Notes under the pieces: generated by a model
Databases searched by the model: none
Seen by the model: the letters and a program-made list of their open reading frames with translations, nothing else
Told to the model about the DNA's origin: nothing
Source of the DNA: Bradyrhizobium valentinum
GTDB lineage: Bacteria > Pseudomonadota > Alphaproteobacteria > Rhizobiales > Xanthobacteraceae
NCBI RefSeq assembly: GCF_001440405.1
Contig: NZ_LLXX01000029.1
Coordinates: forward strand, 101,040-155,044
Direction: 5' to 3'
DNA length: 54,005 nt
In this document: piece by piece, positions 25,419 to 33,337 of the stretch
Layout: every line of letters starts with the position of its first letter
How positions within the stretch are numbered: the first letter of the stretch is position 1
Program-made: the position numbers and the translations under genes

Positions 25419-25808
25419 GAAATTCCGTGATCCTTCAAACGATTAGGAGCCGGAACTTCACATCTGTTTCGAGATCGCACAACCGGAATCGGAAGTCTCG
25501 GCCTGCTCACTCTTTCGGCATCACGTCTGTTTGACGCGCGCAAAAAAGGACCGCATCGGAACAGCGGCAGCTACGGTTTTGTCTGCCCGGCACCTGGTTC
25601 CGCGGCGAGGACGGCCGCAGGCATCTCTGCCAGTCGGGGCTGGGCGAATCGAATTCGGAAATGGCGGCTGGAAAGGCCGCTTTTTCTATGTGGGAGCGAT
25701 GAAAGCGGTCCTTGAGGTTCTGGCCCTTTGCGACCAAGTCTGATATTCGAGCCGCCGAAGATCGGACCAGGTGGCGGGATGTTTCACCCTCGCCGATCGC
25801 TTCAATTT
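25419..25808. other. Intergenic region before tRNA-Thr
   Basis: No supported gene. A short hairpin, GCGGC/GCCGC followed by TTTTTC (about 25665-25686), resembles a weak plus-strand terminator, but I see no gene for it to serve. The region separates the hydrolase from tRNA-Thr. Confidence 0.4.
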
Positions 25809-25883
25809 GCCGGTTTAGCTCAGCGGTAGAGCAGCGGTTTTGTAAACCGAAGGTCGGGAGTTCAATCCTCTCAACCGGCACCA
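25809..25883 (+). tRNA. tRNA-Thr(TGT)
   Basis: A 75-nt cloverleaf with acceptor GCCGGTT/AACCGGC, D-arm TAGCTCAGCGGTAGAGCA, anticodon loop TTTGTAA (TGT), T-arm GGGAGTTCAATCCTC and an encoded ACCA. The 3' end borders the double-HTH accessory genes, a common place for island insertion; I found no duplicated tRNA end by eye. Confidence 0.97.
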
Positions 25884-25934
25884 CTTCAACGAGCGTCAGG
25901 CGGACGAAAACTCTTCGGCCGAGCCAAGACCCGT

Positions 25935-26621
25935 TCAGGCCTCCACCATTGCTGGGAATTCCACGGGAAGCGGTTGGGGGAACACCAGCTCTGCCGATTT
26001 CCCAAGGCCCGCCGTTGAATAGGAATCGAGCGACGCGTTCCGTTTGCTTACCCGCTCTACGCGTAGCTGTAATCCGAACGCCCCGAGAATCGTCAGGACA
26101 GTCGTAAATTCGGGAGAACGATCGCCCATGAACGAGCGGTAGAGCCGTGTTCGGCCAATCTGTATTCGTCGCGCGAACTCCGCAACATTCTCCTGGGCTC
26201 GGATGATCTCACCAAAGGTAGAGCAAATGGCACGAAGATTGGATGTTGCAAGGGCAGGATTCAAGAGCCCGGCAACTCCCGCCGGAGTGCTGTAACGTAA
26301 GTGGCCATGCACTGGCTGTTGAGAACCATATCTTTCGAGCGTGGATGCGGACGGTTGCACTGTAACGAGCCTCAGGCGTAGTGCCGTAATCACCTTCGTC
26401 ACTGTGGAAAGCCGCGGCCCCCTCTCCGATACAAATGCCCCGTAGAGGTGTGCCCGCTCTATTCCTGATGCGATAGCGATCGTCGTGACATTTTGGGCCC
26501 GGACTGCTTCGCCGAGAGCCAGGCAAACCTGACGGCTATCGGTGGTTTGAAACGCTTGATTCAGGAATTTTTCAAGCTGAGCCGTACTGGCGTATTGAGA
26601 GCGACGCGCCGTCTTGGCCAT
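25935..26621 (-). CDS. Tandem double HigA2-like HTH (antitoxin-type) protein
   Basis: A 228-aa protein with two copies of one 70-residue module. Copy 1 is at about 16-88 (LEKFLNQAFQTTDSRQVCLALGEAVRAQ) and copy 2 at about 118-190 (LLNPALATSNLRAICSTFGEIIRAQ, RTRLYRSFMGDRSPEFTTV). The module matches the probable addiction-module antidote family, where one copy binds DNA and neutralises a RelE/HigB toxin. Here two copies are fused and no toxin gene of about 100 codons sits alongside. A second gene of the same design follows upstream at 26986. It could be a solitary repressor or an unusual antitoxin; function not shown. Confidence 0.72.
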   Translation of the reverse strand: MAKTARRSQYASTAQLEKFLNQAFQTTDSRQVCLALGEAVRAQNVTTIAIASGIERAHLYGAFVSERGPRLSTVTKVITALRLRLVTVQPSASTLERYGSQQPVHGHLRYSTPAGVAGLLNPALATSNLRAICSTFGEIIRAQENVAEFARRIQIGRTRLYRSFMGDRSPEFTTVLTILGAFGLQLRVERVSKRNASLDSYSTAGLGKSAELVFPQPLPVEFPAMVEA

Positions 26622-26678
26622 CTGGTGCCATCCGAATCTGCACTCACCGGCGAATCAGAAATAGCCCTCAAGAGGCCG

Positions 26679-26710
26679 AAAAACCTCTGACCGGGCATGG
26701 TCAGAGGTTT
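26679..26710 (-). terminator. Terminator-like hairpin between the double-HTH genes
   Basis: Read on the minus strand, AAACCTCTGACC, loop ATGCCC, GGTCAGAGGTTT is a perfect 12-bp stem followed by TT to give a TTTTT run (plus 26679-26710). It would end a transcript coming from the upstream double-HTH gene before the next one begins. Confidence 0.65.
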
Positions 26711-26791
26711 CGGAGGTATTTCTGAAGATGCTGGTGCGCTTCTCCATGAGAGGCCGCCAACCTATTCGACGGCTACGCATGATTATAATAC

Positions 26792-26804
26792 ATGAGTTAC
26801 TCAT
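26792..26804. promoter_or_regulatory. Operator-like palindrome in AT-rich promoter
   Basis: ATGAGTTACTCAT is a perfect 13-bp palindrome. On the minus strand it lies upstream of a TATAAT (plus 26783-26788) that would serve the gene at 25935-26621. An HTH protein binding its own promoter is the usual antitoxin habit. Confidence 0.45.
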
Positions 26805-26972
26805 ATTATTACAATAGATATTTTTGCTTTATACTCGGCGTGTTCGGCGGAGGGCCTTCGCTAGTTTTGCATCGGCGTGCGGGCAGAGGTTTTTCCCTGA
26901 CGCTTAACGCAGGATGCGCGTTCAGGCGCCTGGCCGCGGGCGGAACGACTGCATCGGCAATGGCCAAATCCC

Positions 26973-26994
26973 GGGCGCTGAGCAGTCAGCGCCC
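26973..26994. terminator. Hairpin overlapping the stop of the upstream double-HTH gene
   Basis: GGGCGCTGA (26973-26981) and TCAGCGCCC (26986-26994) form a perfect 9-bp stem with a 4-nt loop; the TGA stop is in the stem. There is no T-run after it on the minus strand, so it may slow but not fully end transcription. Confidence 0.45.
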
Positions 26995-27630
26995 GATCGC
27001 CAGCGGGCGGTTTTTATCCCCCGTTTGAGCTCCAATTGCCGTCGCCAATGGACTTCGAGGGGATCGTGTTGAAAGCTTGTAACGAGGTACCCTGCGTATA
27101 GAAAATGAGAGGCCCAGTGCATCCAGGAGAGTCAGGGCGGTGCTGAACCGAGGCACGCGAGGATAAACAAAGGCTCTATAGAATGTTTCGCGGCATCTGA
27201 TTGTCTTTTTCGATAAGCTGGCGATGTTATCTTGCGTCCGCAATATCTCCGCGAACACTCCGATGACAGGACGCGCTTCCGAGCTGTTGAGCGCTGCAGT
27301 AAGTTTGCGCGCCATTCCTTCGCCAGGCGAAGTCTTCTCAAGAATGTTTCGCTCGGATGTCGAAGCGTCAGCCTTCGCCGTTCTATCGACTTGCCCCTTG
27401 GCTGTCACAGCAAGGCGAAATCCCAACACTTCGAGCACTCTTATCATCGTCTCCAGCCCTGTTCCCTGCCGGCGACGAAAGGCGCGAAAAAGCGTGGTCC
27501 GGTTCACCTTCGCGAGTTGAGAAAATTCCGCGATGCTCGACTGCCTCGATATTTCGTCATCGATCGCCCTGCAAATAGTACGCAGATTGTTTGTGGCGAA
27601 TGCGTTCTGTAACAGACCGAGGTTGCTCAA
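26986..27630 (-). CDS. Second tandem double HigA2-like HTH protein
   Basis: A 214-aa paralogue of the protein at 25935. Copy 1 (about 4-75) reads LLQNAFATNNLRTICRAIDDEISRQ and RTTLFRAFRRRQGTGLETM; copy 2 (about 108-178) reads LTAALNSSEARPVIGVFAEILRTQ and ETFYRAFVYPRVPRFSTAL. The linker (78-105) is polar. The C-terminus after 180 is basic. No toxin gene is adjacent on either side. Base composition is noticeably lower in GC than the flanking porin and hydrolase genes, consistent with transfer. Confidence 0.7.
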   Translation of the reverse strand: MSNLGLLQNAFATNNLRTICRAIDDEISRQSSIAEFSQLAKVNRTTLFRAFRRRQGTGLETMIRVLEVLGFRLAVTAKGQVDRTAKADASTSERNILEKTSPGEGMARKLTAALNSSEARPVIGVFAEILRTQDNIASLSKKTIRCRETFYRAFVYPRVPRFSTALTLLDALGLSFSIRRVPRYKLSTRSPRSPLATAIGAQTGDKNRPLAIGR

Positions 27631-27690
27631 CGCCTGACCTTCTTAAAATTGGGTGGAGTTTGAGAACGCTGCGCTGGCGTGGAGCTCGCC

Positions 27691-27730
27691 AAAAAAAGAG
27701 ACCCCCGGCGGTGAAAACTGCCGGGGGTCA
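27691..27730 (-). terminator. Strong terminator of the porin gene
   Basis: On the minus strand a GACCCCCGGC / GCCGGGGGTC stem is followed by TCTTTTTTT (plus 27691-27730). It lies 22 nt after the porin stop. Confidence 0.92.
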
Positions 27731-27751
27731 TTTCGATAGTTCAGTTCAGGA

Positions 27752-29272
27752 TCAGAAGTTGCGCTGAACGCGAACGTTGAGCGAAACGGCGTCCTGATCC
27801 TTGTACTCGTACCGCGTGGCCGGTTTCGGAGCGGACGGGCCCAAGTTGGCAGCACCGCTGAACTTCTGGTCGAGGTGGAACCACATCACTTCCGCCGAGA
27901 ACGTCAGGTTCGCAACGGGGGTCCAACGGGTGACCACACCGAGCTGCGAGACGTTGAAGTCGGGGTTGCAGGAGTAGTCTGCGCTTACCACCCTGCCGGC
28001 GTTGTAGTTGGAGCACCACTGACCTTTCGCCGTGGTGAGGTCGGTGTTGCTGCCACCATAACGAACCGCAGAGTAGGAGCCGAACAGGCTGCTCGACCAG
28101 TACGGATCCCAGTTGTGGTTGAACGCACCACGAATACCGTACGCTTCAACCAGCTTGATATCGCCGCCGGGCAGGTAGACACCGTCGGCAGTCTGGCCGA
28201 AGCCGATGCTCTGGTAAGAGTCCGCACGGCCCGTGTCGCCGAACATCGCGAAGCTGGCCGAATTGAAGATCACGTTCCTCGTGTTACCCTTGGCATAGGT
28301 CACATCAACCTTGATGTCGTCGCCGGGGCCGGTGGGCAGGTTCTTGAGCTGCAACGCAGCCATCACCGAACCGCCCCACTTGGAATCGGGGTGGCCAGAG
28401 ATTTCCGACAGGGGGTTCACAGCACCGGCGGTCAGGAGGTTGTAGGAAGGAGTGACTTCGTGCAAGGCGCCCGAAATCTGGAACAGACCCCATGCCTGGT
28501 CGACGCGGATATTGCCGACGATGTCCGGAGCATGCGCACCGCTGTAGGCCTGATTACCTGCCGTGATGGCAGTGGCCGGGTTGGCAACACCCAGGTTCAG
28601 CAGCGAAGTGCGGCCGTAGTACGGGTCGTCCAGGCCGATGGTGCCGGACACGCCGTTGCCGAACTGCGCGGTGTACTGGATGTTGTTGGTGCCGGTGACG
28701 TCGTCATGGCCGCCAATCAGATGCGAGGAGTTGTTGCCCGGATAACCCTGCCAAGGCGTCGCAAAGGCCGAAGCAGACTTACCGAAAGTGAACCCAGCGA
28801 ACTGGATGAACACCAAATCCACGCCCAGGGACTGCGAGCCAGCCGCAATGGTCGAGCCAGCCACAGCGCCAGGCGTACCATAACCTTCGCCGGTAGACGA
28901 GTTCAGGTTGAAGTTGGCCTGAGCGAAGCTACGAACGACACCGTACGCCGTGGCAGTGCGCGTATCTACGCTGAGCGCCAAACGCGAACGGGCAGCATAG
29001 TAATCGCGCACGCGATTCTGCTGACCAAGATTGGCGTTCCACGCCGGCTGATGGAAAATGCCGCCGTTGAACGTGGTGTCAACGCGCACATAGCCACCGA
29101 TCTTCATGCAGGTGTCGGAGCCCGGGATGTAGTAGAAACCCGCGCCGTAAAGCGAGCAGATCTTTACGTACTCGACCGCTTTGGCCTTGACGGGAAGATC
29201 GGCAGCCTGCGCTCCGCTCACGGCGATAAGACCCGCCGCTGAGCCGAGAATAAGGCCCTTGATCATATTCAT
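27752..29272 (-). CDS. Rhizobiales-type outer-membrane porin
   Basis: A 506-aa porin of the Porin_2 family, which forms trimeric water-filled channels. A signal peptide ends SGAQA, and the mature chain starts ADLPVKAKAVEYVKIC. Two Cys in the N-terminal hairpin (CSLYGAGFYYIPGSDTC) and MKIGGYVRVDTTF are characteristic. The C-terminus ends in Phe (VRVQRNF), the usual beta-barrel assembly signal. The start follows GGAGG with an 8-nt gap. It is a stand-alone gene with its own strong terminator and a long upstream region. Confidence 0.95.
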   Translation of the reverse strand: MNMIKGLILGSAAGLIAVSGAQAADLPVKAKAVEYVKICSLYGAGFYYIPGSDTCMKIGGYVRVDTTFNGGIFHQPAWNANLGQQNRVRDYYAARSRLALSVDTRTATAYGVVRSFAQANFNLNSSTGEGYGTPGAVAGSTIAAGSQSLGVDLVFIQFAGFTFGKSASAFATPWQGYPGNNSSHLIGGHDDVTGTNNIQYTAQFGNGVSGTIGLDDPYYGRTSLLNLGVANPATAITAGNQAYSGAHAPDIVGNIRVDQAWGLFQISGALHEVTPSYNLLTAGAVNPLSEISGHPDSKWGGSVMAALQLKNLPTGPGDDIKVDVTYAKGNTRNVIFNSASFAMFGDTGRADSYQSIGFGQTADGVYLPGGDIKLVEAYGIRGAFNHNWDPYWSSSLFGSYSAVRYGGSNTDLTTAKGQWCSNYNAGRVVSADYSCNPDFNVSQLGVVTRWTPVANLTFSAEVMWFHLDQKFSGAANLGPSAPKPATRYEYKDQDAVSLNVRVQRNF

Positions 29273-29645
29273 GTTAAACCTCCAAGTTGCGCTGCTAGGA
29301 CAAGGACCGGACCTGTGGCTGTTCCCCCAGGAAAAGGTCCGCCCTCGCCTTTTGAAAACCGCTCAGTCGTTTCGCGTCTTCGGACACACCCGCATGAACG
29401 CGAGGGACTTAAGCGAACCACCTAGAACGGAACGATCCAGGATCCCCCGACCGCCGCAGGAACTATGCATGCGCTAATTATCTAATCAAAATACTTTATG
29501 AACTCAGCTATCTCTATCCTGCCCAACTGTGTCGCGACAGCAACACCGGTAGCTCGCGAAATCTTGTTCAGAAACCGGCAGCAAAAGGCATGCAATCAGA
29601 TGATTTTGTTATTAAATTAGGTAAGCAGCTTCAGGGTGAGTCGGG
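29273..29645. other. Divergent promoter region of porin and MarR genes
   Basis: No gene is seen. It should hold the porin promoter on the minus strand; TTGATT (plus 29483-29488) and CATAGT about 16 bp further are a possible -35/-10. Near the MarR start, the segment around 29605-29622 contains AAATTAGG. Confidence 0.4.
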
Positions 29646-30197
29646 ATGAAACAAGCCATGGGACGGGAACTCCGCCACGGATCAGATTCGTCAGGCCGCG
29701 CGAAACGCGGAGCGCCGAATGAGTTCGGCGAGAAGAATCAGGACGTCGCCCGGCAATTTGCCTGGGAGATCGCCGCCATTAACGTGCACCTCCAGGAGAT
29801 TCGCTATTTCTGGGCAAAAACGCTGGGCATCAGCGGCCCGCAATGGCTGATCCTGATGGCATTGGCCGATCTGGATCAGGGTGAAGGCGTCCCGGTGAAG
29901 GTCGTGTCCAAGATGCTCCACGTTGACCCGTCCTTCGTAACGACTCAGTCGAAAATGCTCGAGAAAAAGGGCTTCATGCGCCGTAAGACCTCAGGGGAGG
30001 ATGCCAGGATCGTGCAGATGTCCTTGACGGACAAGACCTACAAGCACATCGCAGGTTTGGCTTCCGAGCAGGCGGCGCTCAACGAATTCATCTTTGCCGA
30101 GTTCAGCGAACGCGAGCTCGGCGAGTTCACCGCCAAGCTCGCGGCATTGAGGAATCGCCTTGAGAAGGCCAGCCTGAAAGTCGCGATGGGCATATGA
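29646..30197 (+). CDS. MarR-family transcriptional regulator
   Basis: A 183-aa regulator. After a polar 30-residue tail, INVHLQEIRYFWAKTLGISGPQWLILMAL is the dimer helix, and VPVKVVSKMLHVDPSFVTTQSKMLEKKGFMRRKTSGEDARIVQMSLT is the winged HTH with its wing. Such proteins usually repress catabolic or stress genes and release DNA on binding phenolic ligands. It is convergent with the alpha/beta hydrolase at 30215, with 17 bp between stops. GAGTCGGG is the only nearby ribosome site. Confidence 0.88.
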   Translation: MKQAMGRELRHGSDSSGRAKRGAPNEFGEKNQDVARQFAWEIAAINVHLQEIRYFWAKTLGISGPQWLILMALADLDQGEGVPVKVVSKMLHVDPSFVTTQSKMLEKKGFMRRKTSGEDARIVQMSLTDKTYKHIAGLASEQAALNEFIFAEFSERELGEFTAKLAALRNRLEKASLKVAMGI

Positions 30198-30214
30198 CTT
30201 GTGCTGCGGCTGGG

Positions 30215-31324
30215 CTAGGCCGATATCGAGTTGAGGCGATCGGCCATCCAGTCAAAAATGAACTCGCTGGCAAGCGTAGGGTTGTCGCGGTGTCCCTGCG
30301 CGGCAGCGGTTTCAGAGCTTTCGAAAATCTTCAGTGAAATGTCGGAATTGGCGATCTTGAGCCGCTCGAACAGATCGGTCACACAGTCGCGTTCGAGCCA
30401 GCCCTGCTCACCCATGGTGATCAGGACCGGGCAATGGAATTTTCGCCCGACCAAGCCGCCATCAACTCCATTACTTCCGGGACTATTCAGCGAGAGGCGA
30501 TTCATCAAGAACGAGCGCTCATGCATGTCCCAGATTCCGCCATCACAAACCGCGGCGGCGAAGCGATTGTCGAGAGCAACGCCGCGCGCCACAAAGGACG
30601 ACCCCGAACCGTCGCCGAGAATTGCGATCCTGCGTTCGTCGACATCGTCTCTTGTCGTGAGGTAATCCATCACGTGACCCACCGATGTTTCCAGATCGGA
30701 ACGGCCGACGACTTCATCGAATTTGGCGCAGGTGCCGGATCCAAGCAGATCTACCGCCAGCATCGACATTCCCCGATCGCGGGCATAGCGTGCCGCCTTG
30801 TGGAGATATTCCTCCTTCCGATGGCCGGGTTCGCCCATGCACACGACAACAGGCGCTCGACCAGAAGCGGCGGGAGCAGGCAAAAAATAGCCTTCCAGCG
30901 CATAGCCGTTCAGCCAGGGAATCTCGACGACCTCGCCAGCGGGCGTCAAATGCGCAACGTAGCGGCGGGCGCAGGCTCGCATGGTTCGGAGCGCATGCTC
31001 CTGTTTCTTGTCGGCAGCATCGAAATCAGACGCTGATGCCTGATAGTAATTGATGGCGCGAAGCCAGTTACTCTGTGCGGTCAGCACATGACCGCGCTTG
31101 AAGGCGGCATTGGCGCGCTCATTGCTGATGTCGGCCATCCTTATCCATTCCCGATACCAGGAATCGCCGCCATCCGTTGGGTCTATCCGGCTTGCGGCAA
31201 GCAAGCATTCGGAGACCATCGAACCGCCTTCCTGCGCCGCGCCGAGCAGCCTCATGAACTCGATCGAGAACTCTTCGCTGTCTGGCCATTGAACCCAGCC
31301 CCCCGGGCCAAAATGAATTTTCAT
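30215..31324 (-). CDS. Alpha/beta hydrolase with altered nucleophile elbow
   Basis: A 369-aa protein shaped like the FrsA/2,6-dihydroxypseudooxynicotine hydrolase group: a helical N-terminal cap region (1-125), then APVVVCMGEPGHRKE as strand and oxyanion loop, and the elbow RIAILGDGSGSSFVARG. Aligned to the usual GxSxGG, the nucleophile position holds Gly (G239) with Ser at 240. A late His is in AQGHRDNP. It may use a shifted Ser, or do non-hydrolytic work. Cytoplasmic. A MarR gene faces it. Confidence 0.78.
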   Translation of the reverse strand: MKIHFGPGGWVQWPDSEEFSIEFMRLLGAAQEGGSMVSECLLAASRIDPTDGGDSWYREWIRMADISNERANAAFKRGHVLTAQSNWLRAINYYQASASDFDAADKKQEHALRTMRACARRYVAHLTPAGEVVEIPWLNGYALEGYFLPAPAASGRAPVVVCMGEPGHRKEEYLHKAARYARDRGMSMLAVDLLGSGTCAKFDEVVGRSDLETSVGHVMDYLTTRDDVDERRIAILGDGSGSSFVARGVALDNRFAAAVCDGGIWDMHERSFLMNRLSLNSPGSNGVDGGLVGRKFHCPVLITMGEQGWLERDCVTDLFERLKIANSDISLKIFESSETAAAQGHRDNPTLASEFIFDWMADRLNSISA

Positions 31325-31363
31325 GTCGAAAACAATCGGATCCGCTTATTTGATAAAATTAGT

Positions 31364-31379
31364 TATATTGCATAATATA
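31364..31379. promoter_or_regulatory. AT-rich palindrome in the hydrolase promoter
   Basis: TATATT (31364-31369) and AATATA (31374-31379) around GCAT, 40 bp upstream of the start at 31324. It overlaps the expected promoter elements and AAATTAG (31356-31362), a heptamer also seen before the MarR gene. Confidence 0.35.
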
Positions 31380-31593
31380 GCCTTTCTCAGAAAGACAAGC
31401 TCCATGCAAGGCCCGGCAAATACGGGTAGTGCGGTAGGGTTACTCCACCGCAGGCGGCTCCGATAATGAGCAGGCCAATATCTGGAAACTCCGGAATGGT
31501 ATGGCATCCACCCGCGATGCGCGAAAAGAGCTTCCCGGCCCATACTAGCGGCTACGCTTGCTGATTTTTCGTGCTACTTGCCTGTAAAGACTG

Positions 31594-31647
31594 CAGTTAT
31601 CCGTAGTTTTACGGTACAAACAGTTACCCGTAGTTTTACGGTACAAA
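31594..31647 (+). repeat. Two tandem 27-bp repeats, each with an operator-like palindrome
   Basis: Copies at 31594-31620 and 31621-31647 differ at one base. Each contains CCGTA-GTTT-TACGG (31601-31614 and 31628-31641). Their centres are 27 bp apart, about two and a half helical turns. They lie about 110 bp before the small exported protein at 31754. Confidence 0.8.
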
Positions 31648-31753
31648 ACCACAACCGACCAACCCCGCCGCGCCCATCTCTCTCTTCGGAGCCGGAACCA
31701 CCCCTCCTCTTCCACGTTTTTCTCGCATGAGAATTCGCGAAGAAAACTGCAAC

Positions 31754-31978
31754 ATGGTTTTGTTGGCTGTGGTCACCTCGATCAGCGTGGCCATTGCAGG
31801 CGGCGCCAGTCTGCTGGGGGTCGGCGACAGCAAGCCGGTACGGTTCGCCGATCAGACAGCCGGTCGTGTCGAGCAGGCGCCCGCACCCGACAAGCGGATC
31901 ATCAACGTCAGCGAGCAGCCGCCGGTGCGCGTGATCGGCGCGCCGTTCGTCCCGAATACGAATCCCCGCGAGCGCTGA
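31754..31978 (+). CDS. Small exported hypothetical protein
   Basis: A 74-aa protein with an N-terminal hydrophobic signal or anchor (MVLLAVVTSISVAIAGGASLLGVG) and a polar remainder rich in Pro, Val and Asn ending NTNPRER. An in-frame ATG at 31727 would add nine charged residues; I prefer 31754 because the hydrophobic segment then starts the protein. I recognise no domain. Confidence 0.55.
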   Translation: MVLLAVVTSISVAIAGGASLLGVGDSKPVRFADQTAGRVEQAPAPDKRIINVSEQPPVRVIGAPFVPNTNPRER

Positions 31979-32161
31979 CATCCCTTTCGTGAGACCTCGG
32001 TTGAACCTGGACCACACCTGACCGTCATGTGCACTGTCGGTCAGGACTGTCACCGTTTTGTCACCTCGCGCGCAAAAGCGCGGCAGTTATCCACTGTTAC
32101 CTCCCCACCCGCTTGATTCCACAAAAGGCCTTTGATGGAGTGACTTGCGCCGAGGTGTTTC

Positions 32162-32596
32162 ATGAAATGGATGAGGGAACGCGATCTCCTGATCGCGCAA
32201 ACGATGGCGTTTGTTCAATCGGTGACCGGCAAGATGCCGGAGGCCGAGAAGACGGTCGCGACCTCGATCACCCAGCTCTCCGTCGAGACATCCGAATTGA
32301 CCCGCGCGGCCACGCCGCTCCCTGACGTCGAGGCTTTGCTGGCGGAGACGACGCCCGCCGCCCAGGCGCCAACGGAAGCATCGAGGGAAATACCGAGGGA
32401 GTTCTCAAGGCTGGCCTCTCTCATGCGTCCCGACCTGAGGGAAGACTTCCAGGCTGAGATCAAGGCGCGGGTTGCGACTTTCCGTGCTCATCAGGAGCGG
32501 TTCAACCGCGAGCGCGAGGCGTATTGCAGCGCGACCATGGCAAAGGTCCATGCGGCTATCAAGGAAGGCGGGCAGCCGCCGCGGCCGGGGAAGTAG
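32162..32596 (+). CDS. Conserved hypothetical protein, 144 aa
   Basis: A helical, charged, cytoplasmic-looking protein. MKWMRERDLLIAQTMAFVQSVTG begins it; a Pro/Ala-rich middle (PAAQAPTEASREIPREF) links to a long C-terminal helix (EDFQAEIKARVATFRAHQERFNREREAYC). GAGGTG lies 5 nt before the ATG. There is no signal peptide or known motif. It stands alone in a stretch of small genes. Confidence 0.65.
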   Translation: MKWMRERDLLIAQTMAFVQSVTGKMPEAEKTVATSITQLSVETSELTRAATPLPDVEALLAETTPAAQAPTEASREIPREFSRLASLMRPDLREDFQAEIKARVATFRAHQERFNREREAYCSATMAKVHAAIKEGGQPPRPGK

Positions 32597-32948
32597 AGAC
32601 ACTAAGCGACGTTGGCGCGATATTCAGGGCAGATTCAGAGCCAGGCGTAGACCAGCGCCACGTTGGCCGCGCAGGCGACCAAGAGGCAGACGGTCAGCGT
32701 GAGTTGGACACGCTCGCAGGAGGTCTGGAGGCTCGTTCTCATGGCGGGAACATCCGGCGATTCTGGCGGCGGAGTCTCGGGGATTCTTTTTTTCGGAATT
32801 TACGGCTCGTTAAAGACTCAGAGACTCCACGAAAATGGGCCGAAACGAGCCAATTTGCTCCCGAAACAACCTGTGGAATGGCGGCATGGCAGCCAAGCCT
32901 GAAACCCGGCCCCCGCTTCCGCGTTGACCGTTTTTACCGGAGCTATCC
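32597..32948. other. Intergenic region with an inverted repeat
   Basis: No convincing gene. GGCTCGTT (32804-32811) and AACGAGCC (32844-32851) form 8-bp arms around a 32-nt loop, about 100 bp before the gene at 32949. Short reading frames here lack ribosome sites. Confidence 0.4.
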
Positions 32949-33203
32949 ATGCCCTACGCGCTGTTCTCAAACGATGCCAAGCTGAGCAAGGCCTATCCCA
33001 CCGCAGCCGATGTCTGGAAGATCGCTCAGAAGAGCGGTCTCGTGGTCGATGTCGTCGCCGGACAGGACAACACCGGCCCCCGTCCGGTGCTGGACCATGA
33101 CTACGAGATCAAGCCGTGCCAGCTCGAGCCGCATGAAGACCCCGCCCGCAACAAGGCCGAAGCCGAGCGGGAAGCCCAGACGGATTTGCAGTTGGCGTCG
33201 TGA
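32949..33203 (+). CDS. Conserved hypothetical protein, 84 aa
   Basis: A small soluble protein, MPYALFSNDAKLSKAYPTAADVWKIAQ at the start, with LDHDYEIKPC in the middle and a charged helical C-terminus (DPARNKAEAEREAQ). It resembles small unknown proteins common in Bradyrhizobium. GGAGC lies 6 nt before the ATG. There is no signal peptide. Confidence 0.7.
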   Translation: MPYALFSNDAKLSKAYPTAADVWKIAQKSGLVVDVVAGQDNTGPRPVLDHDYEIKPCQLEPHEDPARNKAEAEREAQTDLQLAS

Positions 33204-33337
33204 GGGCGGCGCCATTTGCCAGCTTACGCCAAAGCGCGATATCTCGCCCGTGCGCCCTGTTCCGACGCAACTGCCCTCCGCCGCCATTGACGCAGTCGAA
33301 CCTGACTGAGGGGTCTCCAGCCAAGGAAGAAAAGGCA

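Larger units (their letters stand above)
26622..26985. other. AT-rich gap between the two double-HTH genes
   Basis: It holds a minus-strand terminator (26679-26710) and a palindrome (26792-26804) in an AT-rich block near 26780-26835 that looks like a promoter. A 78-codon plus-strand frame at 26792-27028 lacks a ribosome site and is not called. Confidence 0.5.
31325..31753. other. Intergenic region between the hydrolase and a small secreted protein
   Basis: No gene supported. It contains the palindrome at 31364 and the tandem repeat at 31594. In between (31380-31590) I see nothing distinct. Confidence 0.45.

Noticed and set aside
25664..25686. Weak terminator or sRNA before tRNA-Thr
   Set aside because: Only a 5-bp stem and no promoter or ORF upstream that I can support.
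26792..27028. A 78-codon plus-strand frame between the double-HTH genes, considered as a missing toxin
   Set aside because: It has no ribosome site, begins inside the palindrome, overlaps the other gene's 3' end and has no RelE/HigB-like features.
27875..29242. 455-codon frame antisense to the porin
   Set aside because: Shadow of the porin reading frame; no start signal or motif.
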